From assembly GCF_018918005.1 (NCBI RefSeq), contig NZ_JAHLPR010000030.1, positions 1-64,000 on the forward strand: a DNA stretch of 64,000 nt, given 5' to 3'. Below are positions 51,245 through 58,573 of this stretch, in pieces. The translations under genes were made by a program, and so were the position numbers. How positions within the stretch are numbered: position 1 is the first letter of the stretch; each line of letters begins with the position of its first letter. Source of the DNA: Paenibacillus sp. MSJ-34 (GTDB lineage: Bacteria > Bacillota > Bacilli > Paenibacillales > Paenibacillaceae). Under the pieces are notes generated by a model. The model searched no databases. It saw only the letters and a list, made by a program, of their open reading frames with translations, and was not told where the DNA came from.

Positions 51245-51535
51245 ATGCAATTGAAAAAATTAAACGATAAAACGGTCGATCAATTGTTTGAAGCGATATT
51301 GACATTGCAAAGCGTTGAGGAATGCTACATATTTTTTGACGATTTATGTACGGTGAACGAAATCCAATCTTTGTCCCAACGGCTCGAAGTGGCCCGCATG
51401 CTCGGGAAAGGCTGCACGTATAACCAGATCGAGGCGGAGACCGGCGCGAGCACGGCAACGATTTCCCGCGTGAAGCGTTGTTTGAATTACGGCAACGACG
51501 GGTATAGAATGGCATTAGAACGATTGGAGCAGTAA
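51245..51535 (+). CDS. yerC: TrpR-related protein YerC/YecD
   Basis: The 96-residue helical DNA-binding protein of the TrpR-like YerC family has 'CYIFFDDLCTVNEIQSLSQRLEVARML' followed by a helix-turn-helix 'YNQIEAETGASTATISRVKRCL'. Its ligand is unknown. AGGGGGC precedes ATG 51245. The gene is two bases upstream of the CbiX-like gene, so both are probably translated from one mRNA. Confidence 0.92.
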   Translation: MQLKKLNDKTVDQLFEAILTLQSVEECYIFFDDLCTVNEIQSLSQRLEVARMLGKGCTYNQIEAETGASTATISRVKRCLNYGNDGYRMALERLEQ

Positions 51536-51537
51536 TC

Positions 51538-52383
51538 ATGAAAGCGGGCTTCCTTATTATCGCTCACGGCTCCCGCGATCCGGGCTGGGTTCGGCTCGTC
51601 GACGAGGCTGTGCGCCAGGTGAATTGGGCAGCGATAACGCGCAACGTCCGTCTATCTGAAGCTATGGCGGATGCGGAGCGCCGGGAGGAAGCGGGGAATT
51701 CTTCGTTTGAAGTACCCTTCGAAGTTTCTTTTCTTGAGATCGTGGAAGGCCGCTTCATTCAGGACGGCATCGATCGGTTGGAAGCGCAAGGCGTTACCGA
51801 CTTGTTCGTCATTCCGTTCTTCGTCTCCTCCGGCAGCACGCATGTCGATGAAATTGCATACGCTCTCGGGGCGAAGGAAGCTCCGGACGCGCCGACGGAT
51901 TTGCCGCCGTTTCGGGTGGACGCGAACGTTCATTTCGGGCAGCCGATGGACGGGGATCCGGATTTGCTCGCGAACATTATCGTCGATAAGGCGCGGGCGT
52001 TGTCGGTGCATGCCGAACGGGAGGAGATACTGATCGTTGCGCATGGCAGCGATCTGCCTCTGTTCCGGGCAAGATGGGAGGAAGGACTGCGGCGCGTGGC
52101 GGCCTATGTTGCCGAACGCGGCGGATTCGCCGCGGCCGGGTATGCGCTGCTGCTGCCCGATCAAGTCAGGGAGAAAGCGCGGTTGTGGAAGGAGAGTACG
52201 GCCCTTGCGCCCATTGTTATGCCGCTTTTTTTAAGTCCGGGATATTTTACGGGCCATGTCATTCCGGAGCGGCTGCAAGGCGCGGCTTATCGATACGACG
52301 GCAACGCGCTGCTGCCCCATCCGCTCATACCGCGGTGGATCGAACGGCAGGCGGCGGCTTTGTTGAAGTTGAATAATATGTAA
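51538..52383 (+). CDS. CbiX-type sirohydrochlorin chelatase
   Basis: The 281-residue protein is made of two CbiX/SirB-like halves. The first has 'FLIIAHGSRDPGW' with metal-binding His10; the second has 'EEILIVAHGSDLPLF' with a His near 172. Family members insert Co2+, Ni2+ or Fe2+ into sirohydrochlorin for cobalamin or siroheme synthesis. No other tetrapyrrole genes are nearby, so the metal and pathway cannot be decided. It lies between yerC and dagK in an apparent operon. Confidence 0.85.
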   Translation: MKAGFLIIAHGSRDPGWVRLVDEAVRQVNWAAITRNVRLSEAMADAERREEAGNSSFEVPFEVSFLEIVEGRFIQDGIDRLEAQGVTDLFVIPFFVSSGSTHVDEIAYALGAKEAPDAPTDLPPFRVDANVHFGQPMDGDPDLLANIIVDKARALSVHAEREEILIVAHGSDLPLFRARWEEGLRRVAAYVAERGGFAAAGYALLLPDQVREKARLWKESTALAPIVMPLFLSPGYFTGHVIPERLQGAAYRYDGNALLPHPLIPRWIERQAAALLKLNNM

Positions 52384-52397
52384 ACGGAGACGTTCGG

Positions 52398-53300
52398 ATG
52401 ATCAAAAGAGCACGGTTCATTTATAATCCAACTTCCGGCAGGGAAGAAATAAAAAGACGGCTCGCCGATATTTTGCAACGGCTCGATATGGCCGGGATTG
52501 AGACGTCCTGCTTCGCGACGATGGGCGAAGGCGATGCGACCCGCGCGGCCGCCGATGCGGTGGACCGCGGCTTCGATTTGATACTCGCCGGAGGCGGAGA
52601 CGGAACGTTATATGAAGTGATCAACGGGATGGCGGAACGGGAGAACCGGCCGCCGCTCGGCATTTTTCCGCTCGGGACGACGAACGATTTCGCGCGTGCG
52701 CTCGGGATTCCGCGCCATTGGAGCGATGCTTGCGATCTCATTATTCGCCAGGAGACGCGGGCGATCGATCTCGGCAAGGCGAACGACAAATATTTTATTA
52801 ATATTGCCGGGGGCGGGTCGCTCACGGAATTGACGTACGAGGTGCCGAGCAAGCTGAAAACGATGATCGGCCAGTTGGCTTATTATATGAAAGGCTTGGA
52901 GAAAATGACGCATCTGCGTCCGTTCGAGCTGAAAGTGCGCGCTGCCGGCGTAGGGGAATTCGAGGAAGAGTTTATGATCTTCCTGATCGCCAACACGAAC
53001 TCGGTCGGCGGTTTCGAGCGGCTTGCGCCCGAGGCGCGGGTGGACGACGGCATGTTCGACGTATTAATGCTCAAGAAATGCAATTTGGCCGAGTTTATCC
53101 GCATCGCCGGCATGGCGCTGCGCGGAGAGCATTTCAGCGATCCGAATTTGCTTTATTTTCAGACGAATCGGTTGGAAGTCTCGACGCCGGGCCATGTCCA
53201 GTTGAATTTGGACGGCGAGATGGGCGGCACGCTGCCTTGCACGTTCACGATGCTGCCTTCGCATATTCGGATCTATGCGGACAGAGCTTCCGAGGATTAA
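52398..53300 (+). CDS. dagK: Diacylglycerol kinase (soluble DagK family)
   Basis: The 300-residue lipid kinase recycles diacylglycerol to phosphatidic acid at the membrane. 'ARFIYNPTSG' at the N-terminus, the nucleotide motif GGGDGT (65-70) and 'PLGTTNDFARALGIP' are typical, as is 'DLGKANDKYFINIAGGGSL'. It resembles Bacillus DgkB/YerQ, and the following methyltransferase gene is also its neighbour in Bacillus (yerQ-yefA), a conserved pair. Confidence 0.93.
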   Translation: MIKRARFIYNPTSGREEIKRRLADILQRLDMAGIETSCFATMGEGDATRAAADAVDRGFDLILAGGGDGTLYEVINGMAERENRPPLGIFPLGTTNDFARALGIPRHWSDACDLIIRQETRAIDLGKANDKYFINIAGGGSLTELTYEVPSKLKTMIGQLAYYMKGLEKMTHLRPFELKVRAAGVGEFEEEFMIFLIANTNSVGGFERLAPEARVDDGMFDVLMLKKCNLAEFIRIAGMALRGEHFSDPNLLYFQTNRLEVSTPGHVQLNLDGEMGGTLPCTFTMLPSHIRIYADRASED

Positions 53301-53378
53301 TTCATGTGTCGCTGCATGGCGACAGTATGATCGTGATTGATATTAGCTTACGAGAGCAGTTGGAGCGGATATAAACGT

Positions 53379-54923
53379 ATGAACGGGAAGAATGGAAAGC
53401 AAGGCGCGCGCGGGAAGCGCCAACGAGGCGGGGCTGCGGATTTGTCCGGGGTGCCTGTCGCCAAAAACGAGGAAGTGACGGTCGACATTGTCGGCCTCAC
53501 GCATGACGGGGAAGGGGTAGGCCGTACGGACGGCTATACCCTTTTTATTCAGGGCGCGCTGCCGGGCGAACAGGTGCGCGCGAAAGTGTTGAAGGTGAAG
53601 AAGCAGTACGGCTACGCCAAGCTGCTTGAAGTGCTGCGGGCAAGCGCGGACCGGGTCGAAGCTCCATGCCCGATATACCGCCAATGCGGCGGATGCCAGC
53701 TGCAGCATATGTCGTACGAGGCGCAGCTGGATTGGAAGCGGCAGCATGTCGTCGATACGCTGGAGCGGATTGGGAAGTTCGCGACGGTGATGCCGGAAGT
53801 TGCGGCATCGGAGCGGCGACCGGCCGATCTGCAGGAGATCGGCGGCCCTGGCGGGAATGCGGCATTCAGGACGGATCGGGACACGGCTCCGGATGCCGTT
53901 GTCGTGCATCCGACGATCGGCATGAGCGATCCGTGGCGTTACCGCAATAAGGCGCAAGTGCCGGTGGGCGTCGTGGACGGCGGTCTGGTGGGCGGTTTCT
54001 ACGCGCGCGGCAGCCATCGGATTATCGATATGGAAGCATGCTTGATTCAACACGAACATAACGACGAGGTCGTGCGTCAGGTGAAGGCGATCGGGCGCGA
54101 GCTCGGGATTGCGGCGTACGACGAGGAGTCCGGAACCGGGCTGCTGCGCCATGTCGTCGTCAAGATCGGCTTCCGCACCGGCGAGCTGATGATCGTGCTC
54201 GTCACGAACGGAGAGCGCATCCCGCGCGCCGACGAGTGGGTGGCGCGAATTCGGGAGCGGGTGCCGGGCGTGGCCAGCATCTGCCAGAACGTCAATACGA
54301 AGCGGACGAATGTCATCTTCGGCGATACGACGAAAGTGCTGTGGGGGCGCGACGTGATCTACGATTCGATCGGGGACGTGCGTTTCGCGATCTCGGCGCG
54401 TTCGTTCTACCAGGTCAATCCGGTGCAAACGGAGATCCTATACCGCAAGGCGGTCGAATACGCCGGATTGACCGGCGCGGAAACCGTCATCGATGCCTAT
54501 TGCGGCATCGGGACGATATCGCTCTTCCTCGCGCGGTACGCGGGGAAGGTGTACGGCGTCGAGATCGTGCCGGAGGCGATCGAGGACGCGCGCGCGAATG
54601 CGGCGTTGAACGGCATCGTCAACGCCGAGTTCGCGGCGGGCGCGGCGGAGGACGTCATGCCGCGCTGGCAGGCGCAGGGCGTGTCGCCCGACGTCGTCGT
54701 CGTCGACCCGCCGCGCAAAGGCTGCGACGCGCGCCTGCTCGAGACGCTGCTCGCGATGCGCCCGGAGCGCATCGTGTACGTCTCGTGCAACCCCGCGACG
54801 CTCGCGCGCGACCTGCGCGCCCTCGCCGACGGCGGCTACCGCGTCGCCGAGGCGCAGCCGGTGGATATGTTTCCGCATACGGTGCATGTGGAATGCCTAA
54901 TATTGATGGTACGCAAAGAATAG
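53379..54923 (+). CDS. rlmD: 23S rRNA (uracil-C5) methyltransferase, RlmD/RlmCD type
   Basis: The 514-residue SAM-dependent enzyme methylates uracil in 23S rRNA. After a basic N-terminus comes a TRAM domain (about 30-90), then the iron-sulfur-type cysteines 'CPIYRQCGGCQLQHM', the Rossmann motif 'DAYCGIGTISLFLA' and the catalytic cysteine in 'YVSCNPATLARDL'. ATG 53379 with GGAGCGG upstream is the start; a longer frame from 53337 is unsupported. A segment of about 40 residues near 'ASERRPADLQEIGGPGG' looks like an insertion relative to shorter relatives. Confidence 0.93.
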   Translation: MNGKNGKQGARGKRQRGGAADLSGVPVAKNEEVTVDIVGLTHDGEGVGRTDGYTLFIQGALPGEQVRAKVLKVKKQYGYAKLLEVLRASADRVEAPCPIYRQCGGCQLQHMSYEAQLDWKRQHVVDTLERIGKFATVMPEVAASERRPADLQEIGGPGGNAAFRTDRDTAPDAVVVHPTIGMSDPWRYRNKAQVPVGVVDGGLVGGFYARGSHRIIDMEACLIQHEHNDEVVRQVKAIGRELGIAAYDEESGTGLLRHVVVKIGFRTGELMIVLVTNGERIPRADEWVARIRERVPGVASICQNVNTKRTNVIFGDTTKVLWGRDVIYDSIGDVRFAISARSFYQVNPVQTEILYRKAVEYAGLTGAETVIDAYCGIGTISLFLARYAGKVYGVEIVPEAIEDARANAALNGIVNAEFAAGAAEDVMPRWQAQGVSPDVVVVDPPRKGCDARLLETLLAMRPERIVYVSCNPATLARDLRALADGGYRVAEAQPVDMFPHTVHVECLILMVRKE

Positions 54924-54999
54924 ATGAGATGTGACAGGTTGGCTCAAAGGAAGTATTGAAGAACACCAAGCAATATAAGCTTTATTAAGACTTGCGGAT

Positions 55000-55050
55000 A
55001 CCTCCCAATCAAGTTACAACAAACAACAACTTGTTCCTTGGGAGGTTTTT
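55000..55050 (+). promoter_or_regulatory. Hairpin hiding the ribosome binding site (gene at 55053)
   Basis: ACCTCCCAA (55000-55008) pairs with TTGGGAGGT (55038-55046), with an inner CAAGTT/AACTTG stem, and is followed by TTTTT. The 3' arm contains GGGAGG, the ribosome binding site of the gene starting at 55053. The structure can thus act as terminator and as a translational block. Confidence 0.7.
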
Positions 55051-55052
55051 AC

Positions 55053-55301
55053 ATGACCACTATTTCTCATTTATGTAATGATACACGTGAATCGTGCCGC
55101 AGTTCACTGGTCGGCATCGAACTAGACGACACACAGACACAAATGCTACTATCCATCGTTCGAAAGCATTGCAAGCTCGCTCTTGAGCATAGCCATGCGA
55201 ATACGACCCGAGAGCGGCGGCAGGAAATCATCGAAGAAATTCAGAGTTTACGTTCGATCCGTGACGATCTAATTGAGAAATGGCGAGAACAGGTAAATTG
55301 A
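55053..55301 (+). CDS. Hypothetical 82-residue protein
   Basis: A small, charged, predicted helical protein (MTTISHLCNDTRESCRSS…) with three cysteines and a coiled-coil-like C-terminal half ('RERRQEIIEEIQSLRSIRDD'). The start is ATG 55053, set by GGGAGG. I do not recognise a family. It begins the AT-richer accessory tract. Translation should depend on opening the hairpin that encloses its ribosome binding site. Confidence 0.65.
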   Translation: MTTISHLCNDTRESCRSSLVGIELDDTQTQMLLSIVRKHCKLALEHSHANTTRERRQEIIEEIQSLRSIRDDLIEKWREQVN

Positions 55302-55353
55302 CTAGATTAAATCCAGAGCACGAAGACGAACCGAAACTCGTCATTGAAAACTA

Positions 55354-55405
55354 TCCCCTTCTACGGTAAGATCAACGAACTTTTACCTCAGGAGGGGATT
55401 TTATT
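55354..55405 (+). promoter_or_regulatory. Hairpin hiding the ribosome binding site (gene at 55406)
   Basis: TCCCCTTC (55354-55361) pairs with GGAGGGGA (55391-55398), with an inner GGTAA/TTACC stem (55365-55387), followed by TTTTATTTT. As with the preceding gene, the 3' arm is the AGGAGGGG ribosome binding site and the U-rich tail makes it terminator-like. Confidence 0.68.
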
Positions 55406-55702
55406 TTGGAACAACAGCCTTTACCAGAATGGATCAAAGCAGCGTTTGATGGGCGCTTTAACGAACAGGCAAATATTATCGGGAAAATGCCTGAGATTGA
55501 ACCTTTAAGACTGAAACAAGTTGAACTGGAGAATCAGTTGAAAGAGGTACTAAGTCCTCAACTTTATCAACTCATTCTTGGATGGGAAGAAATTTTAAAC
55601 TACCGCCATACACTTGAAAAGGAAAGTCTATATTATGCTGGGATCACTGATGGGCTGCAGATATGGAAGCATCTTTTGAATGGCATCTCGAAACGACTAT
55701 GA
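55406..55702 (+). CDS. Hypothetical 98-residue protein
   Basis: A small soluble helical protein (MEQQPLPEWIKAAFDGRFNE…) starting at TTG 55406 with AGGAGGGG upstream. 'LSPQLYQLILGWEEILNYR' and 'YYAGITDGLQIWKHLL' recall small Firmicute proteins of unknown function, sometimes annotated as DUF6809-like; I am not certain. It is followed by an intrinsic terminator and a convergent XRE regulator. Confidence 0.65.
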   Translation: MEQQPLPEWIKAAFDGRFNEQANIIGKMPEIEPLRLKQVELENQLKEVLSPQLYQLILGWEEILNYRHTLEKESLYYAGITDGLQIWKHLLNGISKRL

Positions 55703-55710
55703 TAGCAGAT

Positions 55711-55745
55711 GAGCCGCCAAAGAATGAAGCTGGCGGCTCTACTGT
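55711..55745 (+). terminator. Terminator after the 98-residue gene
   Basis: GAGCCGCCA (55711-55719) and TGGCGGCTC (55731-55739) form a 9-bp stem followed by TACTGTTTCTTCTC. The second arm ends on the stop-codon side of the convergent XRE gene. Confidence 0.65.
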
Positions 55746-56434
55746 TTCTTCTCTTTTATCAGTTCGTTTCCGTTAATGCCAAGAAGCTCATAAGCTTGTT
55801 GTACCATGTCTTTGTCTTTCCCAAACAGCGGATTGGAATGTTCGTATATGCCGCTCTCCATTGTCACGTGCCGAAGATTATGAACCATGAACTCCGAGTT
55901 GCAAAGTACAGCGACTTTCTTAGTTGACCTTAAGAGCTTCTGCTGAAACGCAACTGCTTTCTCAGCAACCTCAGGAGAATAGACTACAGGTTCCCCGTCT
56001 GCGGCTAGCATGTCGCGATGATCCACTAGAAGATTCATTTCCCCTTTGCCAAAACTGTTGCAAATCCCGATCAACGTTCTATCCATGTAATCAACATCTT
56101 GTGGAGTCAGAAGACCTTTTACTGAAAAAGCTAATACTCGAGTCTCAGGATCAACGTGGTATTGAAATCGCTTTAGAAATGGCTCGGTGAAATCCCTCTG
56201 TTGGTATGCAGTAGTTGCTGAAAAACGTTCACCAGAGAACATATATTCAACCGAAACCTTTAGTGCAGCCGCGATCTTTTGAATATTTAAGATGCTGATG
56301 TTCCGTTCGCCGCGCTCTACACCGCTGATATAGCTCCGATCAAGCCCAGAACGATAGGCTAATATTTCTTGAGACATGCCCGACCGAGCCCTTAATTCTT
56401 TACAACGTTGACCAAAATCATGACGTATATCCAC
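55739..56434 (-). CDS. XRE-family regulator with STAS-like C-terminal domain
   Basis: The 231-residue protein has an N-terminal lambda-repressor-like helix-turn-helix ('ELRARSGMSQEILAYRSGLD', 'YISGVERGERNISILNIQKI', about 5-65). The C-terminal 140 residues ('TRVLAFSVKGLLTPQDVDYM', 'GEMNLLVDHRDMLA', 'KKVAVLCNSEFMVH') look like the SpoIIAA/STAS-like fold. GTG 56434 with GGGAGG nine bases upstream is the start. The unusual pairing suggests a sensory or partner-binding role for the second domain. No targets can be named. Confidence 0.8.
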   Translation of the reverse strand: MDIRHDFGQRCKELRARSGMSQEILAYRSGLDRSYISGVERGERNISILNIQKIAAALKVSVEYMFSGERFSATTAYQQRDFTEPFLKRFQYHVDPETRVLAFSVKGLLTPQDVDYMDRTLIGICNSFGKGEMNLLVDHRDMLAADGEPVVYSPEVAEKAVAFQQKLLRSTKKVAVLCNSEFMVHNLRHVTMESGIYEHSNPLFGKDKDMVQQAYELLGINGNELIKEKKQ

Positions 56435-56608
56435 AACCAAAATCCTCCCAAACATAACCAATTCCTATTAAAAAATATATCGGCAATTTGGGACTAAAGT
56501 TGTATATCAATTTGCGAATGGTACTCATCGTCAACTGAAAATTAGTTCAACCTTAGATAAAATTAAAGAAATAGAGCTATCAGCGATTGGCTGATAGCTA
56601 CTAAGACT

Positions 56609-56878
56609 TTAGTCAGCATTGGTACTAGATTCTTTAAGATTTTCATACTCTGCTTCGATAATTTTGAAAAAGGCTGAAGGTTTTATTTGAAGCCCTTCGC
56701 AAAGTTCAAATATCTTGCTGACGGATGGTTCGTTCTTGCCAACTTCTATAAGTGATATGTAGGCACGGTCGACTTCGGTAAACCCTGCGAGATCCTCTTG
56801 ACTTAATCCCTGCTTTAATCGAATTGCTTTAATGGTCTTGCCAATGACTTGTTTTATGATTAAGGAATGGTCATTCAA
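56609..56878 (-). CDS. Small XRE-family regulator
   Basis: The 89-residue helix-turn-helix protein ('IRLKQGLSQEDLAGFTEVD', 'AYISLIEVGKNEPSVSKIFEL') starts at TTG 56878, supported by AAGGAG nine bases upstream. It has little beyond the DNA-binding domain. A plus-strand promoter immediately upstream (56893-56920) points the other way, so this protein may regulate divergent transcription. Confidence 0.82.
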   Translation of the reverse strand: MNDHSLIIKQVIGKTIKAIRLKQGLSQEDLAGFTEVDRAYISLIEVGKNEPSVSKIFELCEGLQIKPSAFFKIIEAEYENLKESSTNAD

Positions 56879-56892
56879 GGGAGAAAACTCCT

Positions 56893-56920
56893 TTTACAAC
56901 CATTGTCAGTACGCTATAAT
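56893..56920 (+). promoter_or_regulatory. Divergent promoter after the small XRE gene
   Basis: TTTACA (56893-56898), 16 bp, TATAAT (56915-56920): a near-consensus sigma-A promoter reading right. The nearest convincing gene is the secreted protein at 57349, leaving a leader of about 420 bases. Confidence 0.6.
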
Positions 56921-57348
56921 AGAAACACCAGATCGAGTATCCAACAAAAAGTAAATTATTGTAAATTAAATTAAATAGGAATGTGCGTTCGTATTGGTTG
57001 TGATCCTACGTAATGGTTTGAGAAGCCTATCCGAACCACTGAAAACCATCGAATGCCATCAATGCCTATGGAAAAATGCAAAGTTTGGCTTTCTAAATTG
57101 GGATAAATATGAGGGTTTTTTTCAGAAACAACTAGAAACATCGATCAATTTGGGAGTCATCGGGGGATATAAGACAAATTGGTTTAGTGGAGTCTCGGAA
57201 AAATCGATGATGCTCAAGAGGGGAAGAGTTGGACAACTGGACACCACGTAGATTTAGGTCGGACTCTCCCCTTCCCATAGTCACATAGTCACTCGGCTCG
57301 CCGCAGTCTTGAGCTGCTTATCACAGTATACATATTGGAGGTATGTTC
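56921..57348. other. Leader or intergenic tract with AAACCAT-type repeats
   Basis: This gap contains a doubtful 85-codon frame (56994-57251, TTG start, no ribosome binding site) and a short run of 9-10 bp repeats of the form AAACCATC / GCCATC / GCCTAT at 57042-57070, closely resembling a longer run at 62743-62819. Nothing else is evident. Confidence 0.4.
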
Positions 57349-58485
57349 ATGGTCATCCGAAACAGTAAGATAGTTTCCACAGCCCTCGGCGCAGCTTTAA
57401 TCGCGTCCATGTTGGCTACAGGCGGCACAGTCGCCGCGCAGGGTAAATCAGGCGAGGTAAGTATTCAATCCGCCACACAGCAATACAAGGCGGTCACCGT
57501 CATCATTGACGGAAAAGTTCAGCAATTCCCGCAGTCAGCGGTCGTAAAGGATGGTAGCACTTTAGTGCCGCTCAGGGGTATCTTCGAAGCATTAGGAGCT
57601 AAGGTTCTTTGGAACGAGGCTTCGCACTCGGTAACAGCAACAAAGGGCGATACAGTTATCAAGCTAACAGTCGATCAAAGAACAGCTTACATAAATGATC
57701 GCGCTATTGAGCTATCCGCTCAGGCGCAAACACTCAACGGTTCAACGATGGTGCCGCTTCGTTTTGTCAGTGAAGCACTTGGGGCGGACGTAAAATGGAA
57801 CGGAGATACATACACAGCGACCATCACAAGCAAGGGCGGAAGTGGTCAAGCTAATCAAGGTTCAGGACAAGTCGTTTTCGGAATCAAAGTGAAATATGGC
57901 AAGCATCATTACGGCTCTAAGAATCAAGCTGAATACGATGAAGTAATGGCGGTGTTAGAGCAGGAAGTGACTAGTCGCCTAAAGACCGTTAAGGTTGGCG
58001 GAGATCGTTACGCTGAATATTACGAAAGTTACTGGGATGGAGATAGGGCTTCGAATTACGAGAGAAATACGATAGAGAGCATGGGATTAACTAGCGCTGA
58101 AAAGAACTTTAAAACTTTAGTCGATTTAGGGCTGGAAAAAGAGAAAATCATGGATTTGATGAAACTCTCCATCGTAGGAGTAGATTTGATAGGTACTTCT
58201 AAAGTTATAGATGACGGCTCGCCTAACTCACTTGCTGATCTTCTTATAAGGGGAGTACGTGATTGTGATCCCGAAGCCTATCTTTACTCTGCAATCTTCG
58301 ATATGTATGGCTATAACACTGCTGTTATAGCCGGGGATAATCATGCTTCTGCTTTCGTCCAAATTAATGGTGAATGGGTAGCCCCCATGAATGGAACGTT
58401 TGCTAAGTCGGATGTAGCGTATCTTCTTTCGCAGCCGGGTTTCTATTTTCTATCTCCCCCGACATTCGGCGGCACCATAAAATAA
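57349..58485 (+). CDS. Secreted stalk-domain protein with C-terminal Cys/His domain
   Basis: The 378-residue protein has a signal peptide (to about 'VAAQG', residue 32), then a copper-amine-oxidase-N/'stalk' domain (about 48-162) with 'VIIDGKVQQF', 'STLVPLRGIFEALGAKVLW', 'MVPLRFVSEALGADVKW'. After a Gly/Gln linker comes a 200-residue domain shared with the next gene: 'KYGKHHYGSKNQAEYDEVM', 'YWDGDRASNY', then 'GVRDCDPEAYLYSAIFDMYG' (Cys306) and 'GDNHASAFVQINGEW' (His332). The Cys-to-His order is like a transglutaminase/papain-type fold. ATG 57349 is seven bases from GGAGG; ATG 57343 is too close. Confidence 0.82.
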   Translation: MVIRNSKIVSTALGAALIASMLATGGTVAAQGKSGEVSIQSATQQYKAVTVIIDGKVQQFPQSAVVKDGSTLVPLRGIFEALGAKVLWNEASHSVTATKGDTVIKLTVDQRTAYINDRAIELSAQAQTLNGSTMVPLRFVSEALGADVKWNGDTYTATITSKGGSGQANQGSGQVVFGIKVKYGKHHYGSKNQAEYDEVMAVLEQEVTSRLKTVKVGGDRYAEYYESYWDGDRASNYERNTIESMGLTSAEKNFKTLVDLGLEKEKIMDLMKLSIVGVDLIGTSKVIDDGSPNSLADLLIRGVRDCDPEAYLYSAIFDMYGYNTAVIAGDNHASAFVQINGEWVAPMNGTFAKSDVAYLLSQPGFYFLSPPTFGGTIK

Positions 58486-58501
58486 GATGATTTTCTTTTT
58501 T

Positions 58502-58545
58502 AGAAGGAGCAGACGGATGCAGTATTCCTTCTGCTTCTTCTATTT
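58502..58545 (+). terminator. Terminator between the two secreted proteins
   Basis: AGAAGGAGCAGA (58502-58513) pairs with TCTGCTTCTTCT (58530-58541) with one G-T pair, followed by ATTTTACC. It separates the two paralogous genes. Confidence 0.7.
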
Positions 58546-58573
58546 TACCGAGATGGATCTACGGAGGGGTAAC

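Noticed and set aside
56994-57251. 85-codon frame starting at TTG 56994
   Set aside because: No ribosome binding site, odd composition, and its start overlaps the AAACCAT-type repeat tract.
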